64,000 bases of DNA from NCBI GenBank assembly GCA_944474755.1, contig OX104119.1, forward strand, positions 1,284,575-1,348,574, written 5' to 3'. Below the pieces are notes generated by a model. It was not told the origin of the DNA. It did no database searches and was given only the letters and a program-made list of their open reading frames with translations. A program made the position numbers and the translations under genes. Shown in pieces: positions 27,201 through 42,200 of this stretch (position 1 is the first letter of the stretch; every line of letters begins with the position of its first letter). Origin of the DNA: Limnoperna fortunei. Its lineage: Eukaryota; Mollusca; Bivalvia; Mytilida; Modiolidae.

Positions 27201-30200
27201 GCCAATGGTATGGCAGAGGTGATTGTGGTTGACGTAGGATACCCAGAATCCTTTGTGTAGAGATTGCAACAAAACTTCTATAATGACTGATTAGGATTCA
27301 AAGATACACATGAGCCTGGAGTCTGAGGTCAACCTAGTTTGGATTAAATATTCGATACTTGCCTAGATAAAAGGTCAAAGTTACACAAGACCCCAGAGTT
27401 TGAGGTCAACAATAAGTTTGTCCCTTGATTTAATACTTACATAGATAAGGGGTCAAAGATACACACGAGCCTGGAGTTTCATCTGTAGATAGTTTATTAC
27501 ACAGATGTTGGACTGTCTGATCCTTCGGGAGGCGACTGTGGTCCACACACTTGTTTAAGATGTGCATACATTCTTTCCTGAAATACACAACATACACAGT
27601 TGTCCAATCACAACCAAAATTTGGAAACTTTAAGCTTAAACTATAATCTCTAAAGATTGTTGATCATCATATAGTGTTTATGTATTTAGCCATGAAAACA
27701 ACTTTTTTATGTAGAACTGTACATCATTCATCAGTGATGCTCAGGTGCTACGGACGAATAAGCAGTGCTGGTTACTAAATGTTAAATCCAGGAATAGGAA
27801 AGACCACCTATGACTCAGCGAAAGTGTCCAATCATATTTGAGAGAAAATTGAAAATTATATTGTCTTATTTTATTCCATTAAATTGTTGTCTGATTATCA
27901 CAACAGCAGTAGACCATGAAAATGGCAGACAAACAAAACCAATAACAACAGGAAGTAAGAGATTTTCTTAATCCTCTGACTTTGTCATTGTCTTTAATGC
28001 AAAAAAATATCTACATTTTTGCTATTGAGCAATATCTGTGTATCACCAACAGCAAGTATACACAAGACAAAAACTTCAATATAATCTGTACATTCCAACA
28101 GTGAGTTACGCAAGGTAGATCAATATATTTACCTGCAGAGAGGTAGGTGTGAAGGACTACATTAATATATTTACCTGCAGAGAGGTAGGTGTGAAGGACT
28201 ACATTAATATATTTACCTGCAGAGAGGTAGGTGTGAAGGACTACATTAATATATTTACCTGCAGAGAGGTAGGTGTGAAGGACTACATTAATATATTTAC
28301 CTGCAGAGAGGTAGGTGTGAAGGACTACATTAATATATTTACCTGCAGAGAGGTAGGTGTGAAGGACTACATTAATATATTTACCTGCAGAGAGGTAGGT
28401 GTGAAGGACTACATCAATATATTTACCTGCAGAGAGGTAGGTGTGAAGGACTACATTAATATATTTACCTGCAGAGAGGTAGGTGTGAAGGACTACATTA
28501 ATATATTTACCTGCAGAGAGGTAGGTGTGAAGGACTACATTAATATATTTACCTGCAGAGAGGTAGGTGTGAAGGACTACATTAATATATTTACCTGCAG
28601 AGAGGTAGGTGTGAAGGACTACATTAATATATTTACCTGCAGAGAGGTAGGTGTGAAGGACTACATTAATATATTTACCTGCAGAGAGGTAGGTGTGAAG
28701 GACTACATCAATATATTTACCTGCAGAGAGGTAGGTGTTAAGGACTACATCAATATATTTGCCTGCAGAGAGGTAGGTGTGAAGGACTACATTAATATAT
28801 TTACCTGCAGAGAGGTAGGTGTGAAGGACTACATCAATATATTTACCTGCAGAGAGGTAGGTGTGAAGGAGTACATCAATATGTTTACCTGCAGAGAGGT
28901 AGGTGTGAAGGACTACATCAATATAATTACCTGCAGAGAGGTAGGTGTGAAGGACTACATCAATATATTTACCTGCAGAGAGGGAGGTGTGAAGGACTAC
29001 ATCAATATATTTACCTGCAGAGAGGTAGGTGTGAAGGCTTTTTATTACATGGTTTTGTATGAAGGGCACAGGCAATGGCCTTCCACATTTCTGGTTCACA
29101 AGTTGTAATATCTGCAAGCAAAAAGAAAATATTAAATCTTTATTGTGTTGTTGTCCCTGCTGGAAGAAATTCAATAAGTTCCAACGTCAGGAAAAATAAA
29201 AACAACTCAAGTAGTTTCATAGCTTAATAATGTGTTCAATCTTACAGTAAAATTTTTTGACAGGAATCTAAATTTTCAAGCTGTACCATGGCATCCAGTT
29301 GTGTTTAGGGGGAGGAAGCAGGACTACCCTGTGATAACCTTCAACCTTCGGCAAGAAAACTGCAATTAAGACTGGAGCACACCCTGCTCGATCCTACAAT
29401 ATATGTTTTGACATTCAAAAATAATTAATGGACAAAACTATAAATATAGCATAAGCTAACTAGAAAGAGCAGGATTAGTAGGAAAAATGGTAATCCTTGT
29501 CAATTAAGATCCGAGTCCATTACACCCTGCCCACAATGAACAAAGGGTTTGACAGACCACATTAAATGGCAATCCTTGTCAATTAAGATTAGAGTCCATT
29601 ACACCCTGCCCACAATGAACAAAGGGTTTGACAGACCACATTAAATGGCAATCCTTGTCAATTAAGATTAGAGTCCATTACACCCTGACCACAATGAACC
29701 TAGGGTTTGACCGACCACATTAAATGGCAATCCTTGTCAATTAAGATTAGAGTCCATTACACCCTGACCACAATGAACCTAGGGTTTGACAGACCACATT
29801 AAATGGCAATCCTTGTCAATTAAGATTAGAGGTCCAATACACCCTGACCACAATGAACCTAGGGTTTGACAGACCACATTAAATGGCAATCCTTGTCAAT
29901 TAAGATTAGAGTCCATTACACCCTGACCACAATGAACCTAGGGTTTGACCGACCACATTAAATGGCAATCCTTGTCAATTAAGATTAGAGTCCATTACAC
30001 CCTGACCACAATGAACCTAGGGTTTGACCGACCACATTAAATGGCAATCCTTGTCAATTAAGATTAGAGTCCATTACACCCTGACCACAATGAACCTAGG
30101 GTTTGACAGACCACATTAAATGGCAATCCTTGTCAATTAAGATTAGAGGTCCAATACACCCTGACCACAATGAACCTAGGGTTTGACAGACCACATTAAA

Positions 30201-33200
30201 TGGCAATCCTTGTCAATTAAGATTAGAGTCCATTACACCCTGCCCACAATGAACCTAGGGTTTGACAGACCACATTAAATGGCAATCCTTGTCAATTAAG
30301 ATTAGAGTCCATTACACCCTGACCACAATGAACCTAGGGTTTGACAGACCACATTAAATGGCATTCCTTGTCAATTAAGATTAGAGGTCCATTACACCCT
30401 GCCCACAATGAACCTAGGGTTTGACAGACCACATTAAATGGCAATCCTTGTCAATTAAGATTAGAGTCCATTACACCCTGACCACAATGAACCTAGGGTT
30501 TGACAGACCACATTAAATGGCAATCCTTGTCAATTAAGATTAGAGTCCATTACACCCTGACCACAATGAACAAAGGGTTTGACAGACCACATTAAATGGC
30601 AATCCTTGTCAATTAAGATTAGAGTCCATTACACCCTGACCACAATGAACCTAGGGTTTGACAGACCACATTAAATGGCAATCCTTGTCAATTAAGATTA
30701 GAGTCCATTACACCCTGCCCACAATGAACCTAGGGTTTGACAGACCACATTAAATGGCAATCCTTGTCAATTAAGATTAGAGTCCATTACACCCTGACCA
30801 CAATGAACCTAGGGTTTGACAGACCACATTAAATGGCAATCCTTGTCAATTAAGATTAGAGGTCCATTACACCCTGCCCACAATGAACCTAGGGTTTGAC
30901 AGACCACATTAAATGGCAATCCTTGTCAATTAAGATTAGAGTCCATTACACCCTGACCACAATGAACCTAGGGTTTGACAGACCACATTAAATGGCAATC
31001 CTTGTCAATTAAGATTAGAGTCCATTACACCCTGACCACAATGAACAAAGGGTTTGACAGACCACATTAAATGGCAATCCTTGTCAATTAAGATTAGAGT
31101 CCATTACACCCTGACCACAATGAACCTAGGGTTTGACAGACCACATTAAATGGCAATCCTTGTCAATTAAGATTAGAGTCCATTACACCCTGCCCACAAT
31201 GAACAAAGGGTTTGACAGACCACATTAAATGGCAATCCTTGTCAATTAAGATTAGAGGTCCATTACACCCTGACCACAATGAACCTAGGGTTTGACAGAC
31301 CACATTAAATGGCAATCCTTGTCAATTAAGATTAGAGTCCATTACACCCTGACCACAATGAACAAAGGGTTTGACAGACCACATTAAATGGCAATCCTTG
31401 TCAATTAAGATTAGAGTCCATTACACCCTGCTCACAATGAACCTAGGGTTTGACAGACCACATTAAATGGCAATCCTTGTCAATTAAGATTAGAGTCCAT
31501 TACACCCTGACCACAATGAACAAAGGGTTTGACAGACCACATTAAATGGCAATCCTTGTCAATTAAGATTAGAGGTCCATTACACCCTGCCCACAATGAA
31601 CCTAGGGTTTGACAGACCACATTAAATGGCAATCCTTGTCAATTAAGATTAGAGTCCATTACACCCTGACCACAATGAACCTAGGGTTTGACAGACCACA
31701 TTAAATGGCAATCCTTGTCAATTAAGGTTAGAGTCCATTACACCCTGCCCTCAATGAACCTAGGGTTTGACAGACCACATTAAATGGCAATCCTTGTCAA
31801 TTAAGATTAGAGTCCATTACACCCTGACCACAATGAACAAAGGGTTTGACCGACCACATTAAATGGCAATCCTTGTCAATTAAGATTAGAGTCCGTTACA
31901 CCCTGACCACAATGAACCTAGGGTTTGACCGACCACATTAAAAACAACAGTAGATGACTACCTTAACCACTCTGGCACCTAGACTTCCATGTAGCATTTA
32001 TTAATAAAATCTTGGGAAACTTGTCAAAACAACATGTAGTAAAGGGAATCTTATCCTTGAAAAAGTCCCCAGTAAGGGTCTGGATGTGTTTGCCCCCTTT
32101 TTCATTTTTTTTCACAAAACATTAATAGTGCAATATGGACAAAAAATTGCCATTTTGGTTTGTCATATTCCTCTTGTATATTTTCACCCCAATAATCAGA
32201 CTTTTGCTTTAAACAAAATTGGCTCAGTAAAACATAAAAATGATAATACTTGCTAATTTAATAAAACATTCTGTCATAAATTTGAAAAAGCTGTAGAAAA
32301 ATTGCCTCGAATTGGAAGGGGGTAGACAGACCCTAAAATCAGTTGTGTACTGTGTAGATCAGTAGAGTTGGCATGCATGTGTGCATGGTTGACCTTCAGA
32401 AAATTATACATAAAATATTGACCTTGGCCACATTGCTTTACAAAATTTATCTGGTACCTTTGACTGGAATGACCATCTGTGGTAGTTTTATTTCCCCCTT
32501 TGTCCCCCATTTATCTGGTACCTTTGACTGGAATGACCATCTGTGGTAGTTTTATTTCCCCCTTTGTCCCCCATTTATCATTATCTGTTTGGTACCTTTG
32601 ACTGGAATGACCATCTGTGGTAGTTTTATTTCCCCCTTTGTCCCCCATTAATCATTATCTGTTTGGTACCTTTGACTGGAATGACCATCTGTGGTAGTTT
32701 TATTTCCCCCTTTGTCCCCCATTTATCTGTTTGGTACCTTTGACTGGAATGACCATCTGTGGTAGTTTTATTTCCCCCTTTGTCCCCCATTTATCATTAT
32801 CTGTTTGGTACCTTTGACTGGAATGACCCTCTGTGGTAGTTTTATTTCCCCCTTTGTCCCCCATTTATCTGGTACCTTTGACTGGAATGACCATCTGTGG
32901 TAGTTTTATTTCCCCCATTGTCCCCCATTTATCTGGTACCTTTGACTGGAATGACCATCTGTGGTAGTTTTATTTCCCCCTTTGTCCCCCATTTATCTGG
33001 TACCTTTGACTGGAATGACCATCTGTGGTAGTTTTATTTCCCCCTTTGTCCCCCATTAATCATTATCTGTTTGGTACCTTTGACTGGAATGACCATCTGT
33101 GGTAGTTTCATTTCCCCCTTTGTCCCCCATTTATCTGGTACCTTTGACTGGAATGACCATCTGTGGTAGTTTTATTTCCCCCTTTGTCCCCCATTAATCA

Positions 33201-36200
33201 TTATCTGTTTGGTACCTTTGACTGGAATGACCATCTGTGGTAGTTTTATTTCCCCCTTTGTCCCCCATTAATCATTATCTGTTTGGTACCTTTGACTGGA
33301 ATGACCATCTGTGGTAGTTTCATTTCCCCCTTTGTCCCCCATTTATCTGGTACCTTTGACTGGAATGACCATCTGTGGTAGTTTCATTTCCCCCTTTGTC
33401 CCCCATTTATCTGGTACCTTTGACTGGAATGACCATCTGTGGTAGTTTCATTTCCCCCTTTGTCCCCCATTTATCTGGTACCTTTGACTGGAATGACCAT
33501 CTGTGGTAGTTTCATTTCCCCCTTTGTCCCCCATTTATCTGGTACCTTTGACTGGAATGACCATCTGTGGTAGTTTCATTTCCCCCTTTGTCCCCCATTT
33601 ATCTGGTACCTTTGACTGGAATGACCATCTGTGGTAGTTTCATTTCCCCCTTTGTCCCCCATTTATCTGGTACCTTTGACTGGAATGACCATCTGTGGTA
33701 GTTTTATTTCCCCCTTTGTCCCCCATTTATCATTATCTGGTACCTTTGACTGGAATGACCATCTGTGGTAGTTTCATTTCCCCCTTTGTCCCCCATTTAT
33801 AATTTTCTGTTTGGTACCTTTGACTGGAATGACCATCTGTGGTAGTTTCATTTCCCCCTTTGTCCCCCATTTATAATTTTCTGTTTGGTACCTTTGACTG
33901 GAATGACCATCTGTGGTAGTTTCATTTCCCCCTTTGTCCCCCATTAATCATTATCTGTTTGGTACCTTTGACTGGAATGACCATCTGTGGTAGTTTTATT
34001 TCCCCCTTTGTCCTCCATTAATCATTATCTGTTTGGTACCTTTGACTGGAATGACCATCTGTGGTAGTTTTATTTCCCCCTTTGTCCCCCATTTATCTGG
34101 TACCTTTGACTGGAATGACCATCTGTGGTAGTTTTATTTCCCCCTTTGTCCCCCATTAATCATTATCTGTTTGGTACCTTTGACTGGAATGACCATCTGT
34201 GGTAGTTTTATTTCCCCCTTTGTCCCCCATTTATCTGGTACCTTTGACTGGAATGACCATCTGTGGTAGTTTTATTTCCCCCTTTGTCCCCCATTTATCA
34301 TTATCTGTTTGGTACCTTTGACTGGAATGACCATCTGTGGTAGTTTCATTTCCCCCTTTGTCCCCCATTTATCTGGTACCTTTGACTGGAATGACCCTCT
34401 GTGGTAGTTTTATTTCCCCCTTTGTCCCCCATTTATCATTATCTGTTTGGTACATTTGACTGGAATGACCATCTGTGGTAGTTTTATTTCCCCCTTTGTC
34501 CCCCATTTATCATTATCTGTTTGGTACATTTGACTGGAATGACCATCTGTGGTAGTTTTATTTCCCCCTTTGTCCCCCATTTATCTGGTACCTTTGACTG
34601 GAATGACCATCTGTGGTAGTTTTATTTCCCCCTTTGTCCCCCATTTATCTGGTACCTTTGACTGGAATGACCATCTGTGGTAGTTTTATTTCCCACATTG
34701 TCCCCCATTTATCTGGTACCTTTGACTGGAATGACCATCTGTGGTAGTTTTATTTCCCCCTTTGTCCCCCATTTATCTGGTACCTTTGACTGGAATGACC
34801 ATCTGTGGTAGTTTTATTTCCCCCTTTGTCCCCCATTTATCTGGTACCTTTGACTGGAATGACCATCTGTGGTAGTTTTATTTCCCCCTTTGTCCCCCAT
34901 TTATCTGGTACCTTTGACTGGAATGACCATCTGTGGTAGTTTTATTTCCCCCTTTGTCCCCCATTTATCATTATCTGTTTGGTACCTTTGACTGGAATGA
35001 CCATCTGTGGTAGTTTTATTTCCCCCTTTGTCCCCCATTTATCTGGTACCTTTGACTGGAATGACCATCTGTGGTAGTTTTATTTCCCCCTTTGTCCCCC
35101 ATTTATCTGGTACCTTTGACTGGAATGACCATCTGTGGTAGTTTTATTTCCCCCTTTGTCCCCCATTTATCTGGTACTTTTGACTGGAATGACCATCTGT
35201 GGTAGTTTCATTTCCCCCTTTGTCCCCCATTTATCTGGTACCTTTGACTGGAATGACCCTCTGTGGTAGTTTTATTTCCCCCTTTGTCCCCCATTTATCT
35301 GGTACCTTTGACTAGAATGACCATCTGTGGTAGTTTTATTTCCCCCTTTGTCCCCCATTTATCTGGTACCTTTGACTGGAATGACCATCTGTGGTAGTTA
35401 TATTTCCCCCTTTGTCCCCCATTTATCTGGTACCTTTGACTGGAATGACCATCTGTGGTAGTTTTATTTCCCCCTTTGTCCCCCATTTATCATTATCTGT
35501 TTGGTACCTTTGACTGGAATGACCATCTGTGGTAGTTTTATTTCCCCCTTTGTCCCCCATTAATCATTATCTGTTTGGTACCTTTTACTGGAATGACCAT
35601 CTGTGGTAGTTTTATTTCCCCCTTTGTCCCCCATTTATCTGGTACCTTTGACTGGAATGACCATCTGTGGTAGTTTTATTTCCCCCTTTGTCCCCCATTT
35701 ATCTGGTACCTTTGACTGGAATGACCATCTGTGGTAGTTTCATTTCCCCCTTTGTCCCCCATTTATCTGGTACCTTTGACTGGAATGACCATCTGTGGTA
35801 GTTTTATTTCCCCCTTTGTCCCCCATTTATCTGGTACCTTTGACTGGAATGACCATCTGTGGTACTTTTATTTCCCCCTTTGTCCCCCATTTATCTGGTA
35901 CCTTTGACTGGAATGACCATCTGTGGTAGTTTTATTTCCCCCTTTGTCCCCCATTTATCATTATCTGTTTGGTACCTTTGACTGGAATGACCATCTGTGG
36001 TAGTTTTATTTCCCGCTTTGTCCCCCATTTATCTGGTACCTTTGACTGGAATGACCATCTGTGGTAGTTTTATTTCCCCCTTTGTCCCCCATTTATCATT
36101 ATCTGTTTGGTACCTTTGACTGGAATGACCATCTGTGGTAGTTTCATTTCCCCCTTTGTCCCCCATTTATCATTATCTGGTACCTTTGACTGGAATGACC

Positions 36201-39200
36201 ATCTGTGGTAGTTTTATTTCCCCCTTTGTCCCCCATTAATTATTGTCTGTTTGGTACCTTTGACTGGAATGACCATCTGTGGTAGTTTTATTTCCCCCTT
36301 TGTCCCCCATTTATCTGGTACCTTTGACTGGAATGACCATCTTTGGTAGTTTTATTTCCCCCTTTGTCCCCCATTAATCATTATCTGTTTGGTACCTTTG
36401 ACTGGAATGACCATCTGTGGTAGTTTTATTTCCCCCTTTGTCCCCCATTTATCTGGTACCTTTGACTGGAATGACCATCTGTGGTAGTTTCATTTCCCCC
36501 TTTGTCCCCCATTTATCTGGTACCTTTGACTGGAATGACCATCTGTGGTAGTTGTATTTCCCCCTTTGTCCCCCATTTATCATTTTCTGTTTGGTACCTT
36601 TGACTGGAATGACCATCTGTGGTAGTTTCATTTCCCCCTTTGTCCCCCATTTATCTGGTACCTTTGACTGGAATGACCATCTGTGGTAGTTTTATTTCCC
36701 CCTTTGTCCCCCATTTATCTGGTACCTTTGACTGGAATGACCATCTGTGGTAGTTTTATTTCCCCCTTTGTCCCCCATTTATCTGGTACCTTTGACTGGA
36801 ATGACCATCTGTGGTAGTTTCATTTCCCCCTTTGTCCCCCATTTATCTGGTACCTTTGACTGGAATGACCATCTGTGGTAGTTTTATTTCCCCCTTTGTC
36901 CCCCATTAATCATTATCTGTTTGGTACCTTTGACTGGAATGACCATCTGTGGTAGTTTCATTTCCCCCTTTGTCCCCCATTAATCATTATCTGTTTGGTA
37001 CCTTTGACTGGAATGACCATCTGTGGTAGTTTCATTTCCCCCTTTGTCCCCCATTTATCTGGTACCTTTGACTGGAATGACCATCTGTGGTAGTTTTATT
37101 TCCCCGTTTGTCCCCCATTTATCTGGTACCTTTGACTGGAATGACCATCTGTGGTAGTTTCATTTCCCCCTTTGTCCCCCATTTATCTGGTACCTTTGAC
37201 TGGAATGACCATCTGTGGTAGTTTTATTTCCCCCTTTGTCCCCCATTTATTATTTTCTGTTTGGTACCTTTGACTGGAATGACCATCTGTGGTAGTTTTA
37301 TTTCCCCCTTTGTCCCCCATTTATCTGGTACCTTTGACTGGAATGACCATCTGTGGTAGTTTCATTTCCCCCTTTGTCCCCCATTTATCTGGTACCTTTG
37401 ACTGGAATGACCATCTGTGGTAGTTTTATTTCCCCCTTTGTCCCCCATTTATCTGGTACCTTTGACTGGAATGACCATCTGTGGTAGTTTTATTTCCCCC
37501 ATTGTCCCCCATTTATCTGGTACCTTTGACTGGAATGACCATCTGTGGTAGTTTTATTTCCCCCTTTGTCCCCCATTTATCTGGTACCTTTGACTGGAAT
37601 GACCATCTGTGGTAGTTTTATTTCCCCCTTTGTCCCCCATTAATCATTATCTGGTTGGTACCTTTGACTGGAATGACCATCTGTGGTAGTTTTATTTCCC
37701 CCTTTGTCCCCCATTTATCTGGTACCTTTGACTGGAATGACCATCTGTGGTAGTTTCATTTCCCCCTTTGTCCCCCATTAATCATTATCTGTTTGGTACC
37801 TTTGACTGGAATGACCATCTGTGGTAGTTTTATTTCCCCCTTTGTCCCCCATTAATCATAATCTGTTTGGTACCTTTGACTGGAATGACCATCTGTGGTA
37901 GTTTCATTTCCCCCTTTGTCCCCCATTTATCATTATCTGTTTGGTACCTTTGGCTGGAATGACCATCTGTGGTAGTTTTATTTCCCCCTTTGTCCCCCAT
38001 TTATCTGGTACCTTTGACTGGAATGACCATCTGTCGTAGTTTTATTTTCCCCTTTGTCCCCCATTAATCATTATCTGTTTGGTACCTTTGACTGGAATGA
38101 CCATCTGTGGTAGTTTTATTTCCCCCTTTGTCCCCCATTTATCTGGTACCTTTGACTGGAATGACCATCTGTGGTAGTTTTATTTCCCGCCTTTGTCCCC
38201 CATTTATCATTATCTGTTTGGTACCTTTGACTGGAATGACCATCTGTGGTAGTTTTATTTCCCCCTTTGTCCCCCATTTATCTGGTACCTTTGACTGGAA
38301 TGACCATCTGTGGTAGTTTTATTTCCCCCTTTGTCCCCCATTTATCTGGTACCTTTGACTGGAATGACCATCTGTGGTAGTTTTATTTCCCCCTTTGTCC
38401 CCCATTTATCTGGTACCTTTGACTGGAATGACCATCTGTGGTAGTTTTATTTCCCCCTTTGTCCCCCATTTATCTGGTACCTTTGACTGGAATGACCATC
38501 TGTGGTAGTTTTATTTCCCCCTTTGTCCCCCATTTATCATTATCTGTTTGGTACCTTTGACTGGAATGACCATCTGTGGTAGTTTTATTTCCCCCTTTGT
38601 CCCCCATTTATCATTATCTGTTTGGTACCTTTGACTGGAATGACCATCTGTGGTAGTTTTATTTCCCCCTTTTCCCATTTCACAATATCCCTCTCGGCTG
38701 CAGCATCAGCTTGTAAGTTACAGCTACGAAATGGTTGTGTTGGACGGAGATTGAACCTTTTGCAAAACTTAAGCCCACTGCATCCAAGTTTGCATGGCTC
38801 TTCCACTGAAAAAAAAACGAAATTCTGTCATTGTGGTTCATTAGAAAGTACAATTATATCTTATTCACTTCAATAATTTGAATTAAGGAATATTTTCCAC
38901 AGTTAAAAATGTATTTACTTCATGTTACATTTTATAATGAAAATCTTGGAGGGTTATTAACACTGAAAGCTGAAGAAACTAAAACAATATAGCTGCCAAG
39001 AATTCTTGAGTGACAACTCAAAAGATCTTTATTGTTTTACAGTCTACATTTCGCTAAATAAGTCAAATTAGAGCTAACAAAATATAACTATTTAAAGCCA
39101 TCAATATTCAATAATATGAATATAGGCACAGCCTAAATGAGAGCATCACATATTTAATGGTTCATGACGTTACTTCAGAGCACCCTAAGAGTGCTACTGC

Positions 39201-42200
39201 ATTCCTTTTGTGACGTGACGTCTTAATGTGTTGGTGTCGTCACAAAAAATAAATAGAGTTTTTGAGATTGCAAAAAAATTGTCTGCCATTTTTGTTGTTA
39301 TTTAAAAAATAAACACTTTAATTTAATCGATGTAAAATTTATTTCTGTCTACTTTAAAATAATTTTGTTTGTGCTCGACCACGATATTTTCTTCGGACAG
39401 CTCAGCTACCATCCAAAAAAGGTTTGTTCGTATGGATCGTGAACTTATTACACACATGCATGTAACCATTGAAACTGTAACAGTTTGGAACTGGTAAATA
39501 TACCTTCATCTATACAGTTCAACAATGTTGCCTCTGTCATAGATACGGGTAACGACACATCTTGGCACCGATCATTAAAATGTTCCCATGTACTGTACCA
39601 TTCTGTATTGTATGTCTGAAAAAAAAATAGAATTGTCAGATTGTAAGACTTCATGTACGTATCACATTACCATAGCAACAATAGGAACCATTGTCTTATT
39701 CTTAGGTCAGTGTCATGGCAACCAAAAAGTTTATATTTCGGTGAAGAGGGGCAGCAGGAGGGGGTATATTAGCAAGTTAACAATTCTTTTTCCCAAAATA
39801 GGTAACAATTTATTTGAAATGATTATAGGTTTTAAATTAAAATTGTTAATTACAAAACTATTTCCTGAAAATTTTGGTAAACAATTGTTTGTACTCAACA
39901 AAGCAGAAAATGCATAGAAAAATCCTTTTATGATAAATAACAGAATTTTATACCTGTTATATTGGATTTGTTTTGTATTTTTGAGTTGCCTCCCTTACAC
40001 CACTTTCGATTTTACTGCCATTTATAAAGTAGGAAGGTTAGAAAATGATACTTAAATAGATTTTATAAATTTGAAAAGAAGCTAAAAAATTAAGGAAACA
40101 ATATTGGTTGACAAAAGCTTTAACTTCTTTTGTCTTCAATGTTTTGTAATTGTTATATTTAACTATTGCTAGAAGCTTAAGACTAGAAGCTATTTTCCCA
40201 GTTATTCCTAAGGATTAATGGTGTTATTTGATTGGATAAAAACATTTTTTTCCAATAAAAAACTTTTTATGGAGACACGCCCACCATGACTGGAGTTCCC
40301 AGTGAGCCTATTTTCATCACCATTCATTAAAATTGTGCAAATTTGTTTATTTGTTCAAACAAATTCGTTTTAAATTCCTTAAGACTTTACCTTTGAGCAG
40401 AGATTCATACAGCGCTCCGTAGCAGCTTTGGAACAGCACTGTAATCTAGCACCATCCATTATCTTTGGTTCCTGGGGAGGTTCTGGACTCTGATTGGATA
40501 AAAAACACCCCCAAATAGGCACCTACAAAAACATGAGAATTTTTTTTTATGCATATATTAAAAAAGAAACCAACAATGCTATAACAGAAACAATCCACAT
40601 AAACAGTTGGTTCACCGACCATTGTACAACATTAGTACACTGAACCATTTACAAAATAATTACATTAATTCAAACAAATTAAGCACTTTCTTGAGGTCAT
40701 TAAACATGTGTTAAATTATTCAATATTGGAAGCTTTTCTGAATTTTTAAAATCTGGATCTGTAACAACAAAATAGCATTAGACTTACATATGGGAAGGCA
40801 TCACCACATGTTTTAATGAGTTCAGCAACGATTTGTTCATTATTTTTCATAGTCATTAGTGTTCTCACACAAGTGGTCTTACATTCTTCAGTAGTCGCTT
40901 TCTGACAACACGGTAAACCTGTAAACAGAAAGTTGTTTGAATAAACGATCTTCCGACTTGGTCAAGTCCGACATTGTCCAGAGATTTGATATGTCTACTG
41001 GAAGAAAATCGGATCCAGAATATAAATACAGAAAAACAAAAAAAATATTTCATGTCTGAAATTTCTGTGTGAAAGATGTCTTCATTTTATTCAAAATTGT
41101 ATACTTTACACGTTAGAACAATGTACCTTGACCTTATTTATTTTTCAATCTAAAATGAATTATTTCCATCTAAGAATCCCCTTTTTGACCTTTCATTTGA
41201 CCTCAATTGACCCTACGAAGTATTCTAATTAAAGAGTTTTTCTAGTTTGGACAAAATTGGAAGATCTTCTATAATACACTTAAATAGAGTTCATAATCTG
41301 TCTAACCCAATGGTAACAATATAATTTTTAATTTTCAAAATCAAAAACTGTTCTCAGAGGTTTGTTCCCAACCTCCCATTTTTTACCTGTAATATTCATT
41401 CCCAACCTCCCATTTTTACATGGAACATTCATGCTTTTTAATTACCTGGCATATTCATTCAATAATTATACATTAAAAAATTCAATTTAACAAATCTGTA
41501 ATGAAATTGAAAAACTAGTTGTTTTTGCCATCTGCCAAACTTAAAAACCCCTAATGGGTCATGCATGGGTGATTCTGTAGCAGTCGAGCACTAATTAGCC
41601 CTACACAGACAAGCTTATATTTTAACAAGGAACTAATGAATGTCTAAAAAATAAACCAGCAGTAATATTGTTACGGTAAATTCTCCGACAACAAACACAT
41701 GCAGTGCTGATCTGCCATGATACAATTTGTGTACTGTTACAGGATTAGTTCCAATTAGGACAAAAAAAAAGAAATCAAGTCATTTAAACAGATTTCTGTG
41801 TATGTATTTTTACTCAAACAAAAGAAAGAAGGGTATGGAGACCTATAATGCCACCTACTGAGCAGTCCATAAGACAGTACAAGTTTACAATGGAGGGTAT
41901 GGAGACCTATAATGCCACCTACTGAGCAGTCCATAAGACAGTACAAGTTTACAATGGATGGTATGGAGACCTATAATGCCACCTACTGAGCAGTCCATAA
42001 GACAGTACAAGTTTACAATGGAGGGTATGGAGACCTATAATGCCACCTACTGAGCAGTCCATAAGACAGTACAAGTTTACAATGGAGGGTATGGAGACCT
42101 ATAATGCCACCTACTGAGCAGTCCATAAGACAGTACAAGTTTACAATGGAGGGTATGGAGACCTATAATGCCACCTACTGAGCAGTCCATAAGACAGTAC

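Noticed and set aside
28011..29174. 387-codon minus-strand reading frame (and 319-codon plus-strand frame at 28149-29108) as a repetitive protein gene
   Set aside because: The period is a 42-nt tandem array. The true RECK exon 8 lies inside it in another frame with full homology and splice sites.
29486..31941. 80-nt array as another exon-donor array
   Set aside because: The unit does not match any RECK exon end; it matches the dispersed SINE core instead.
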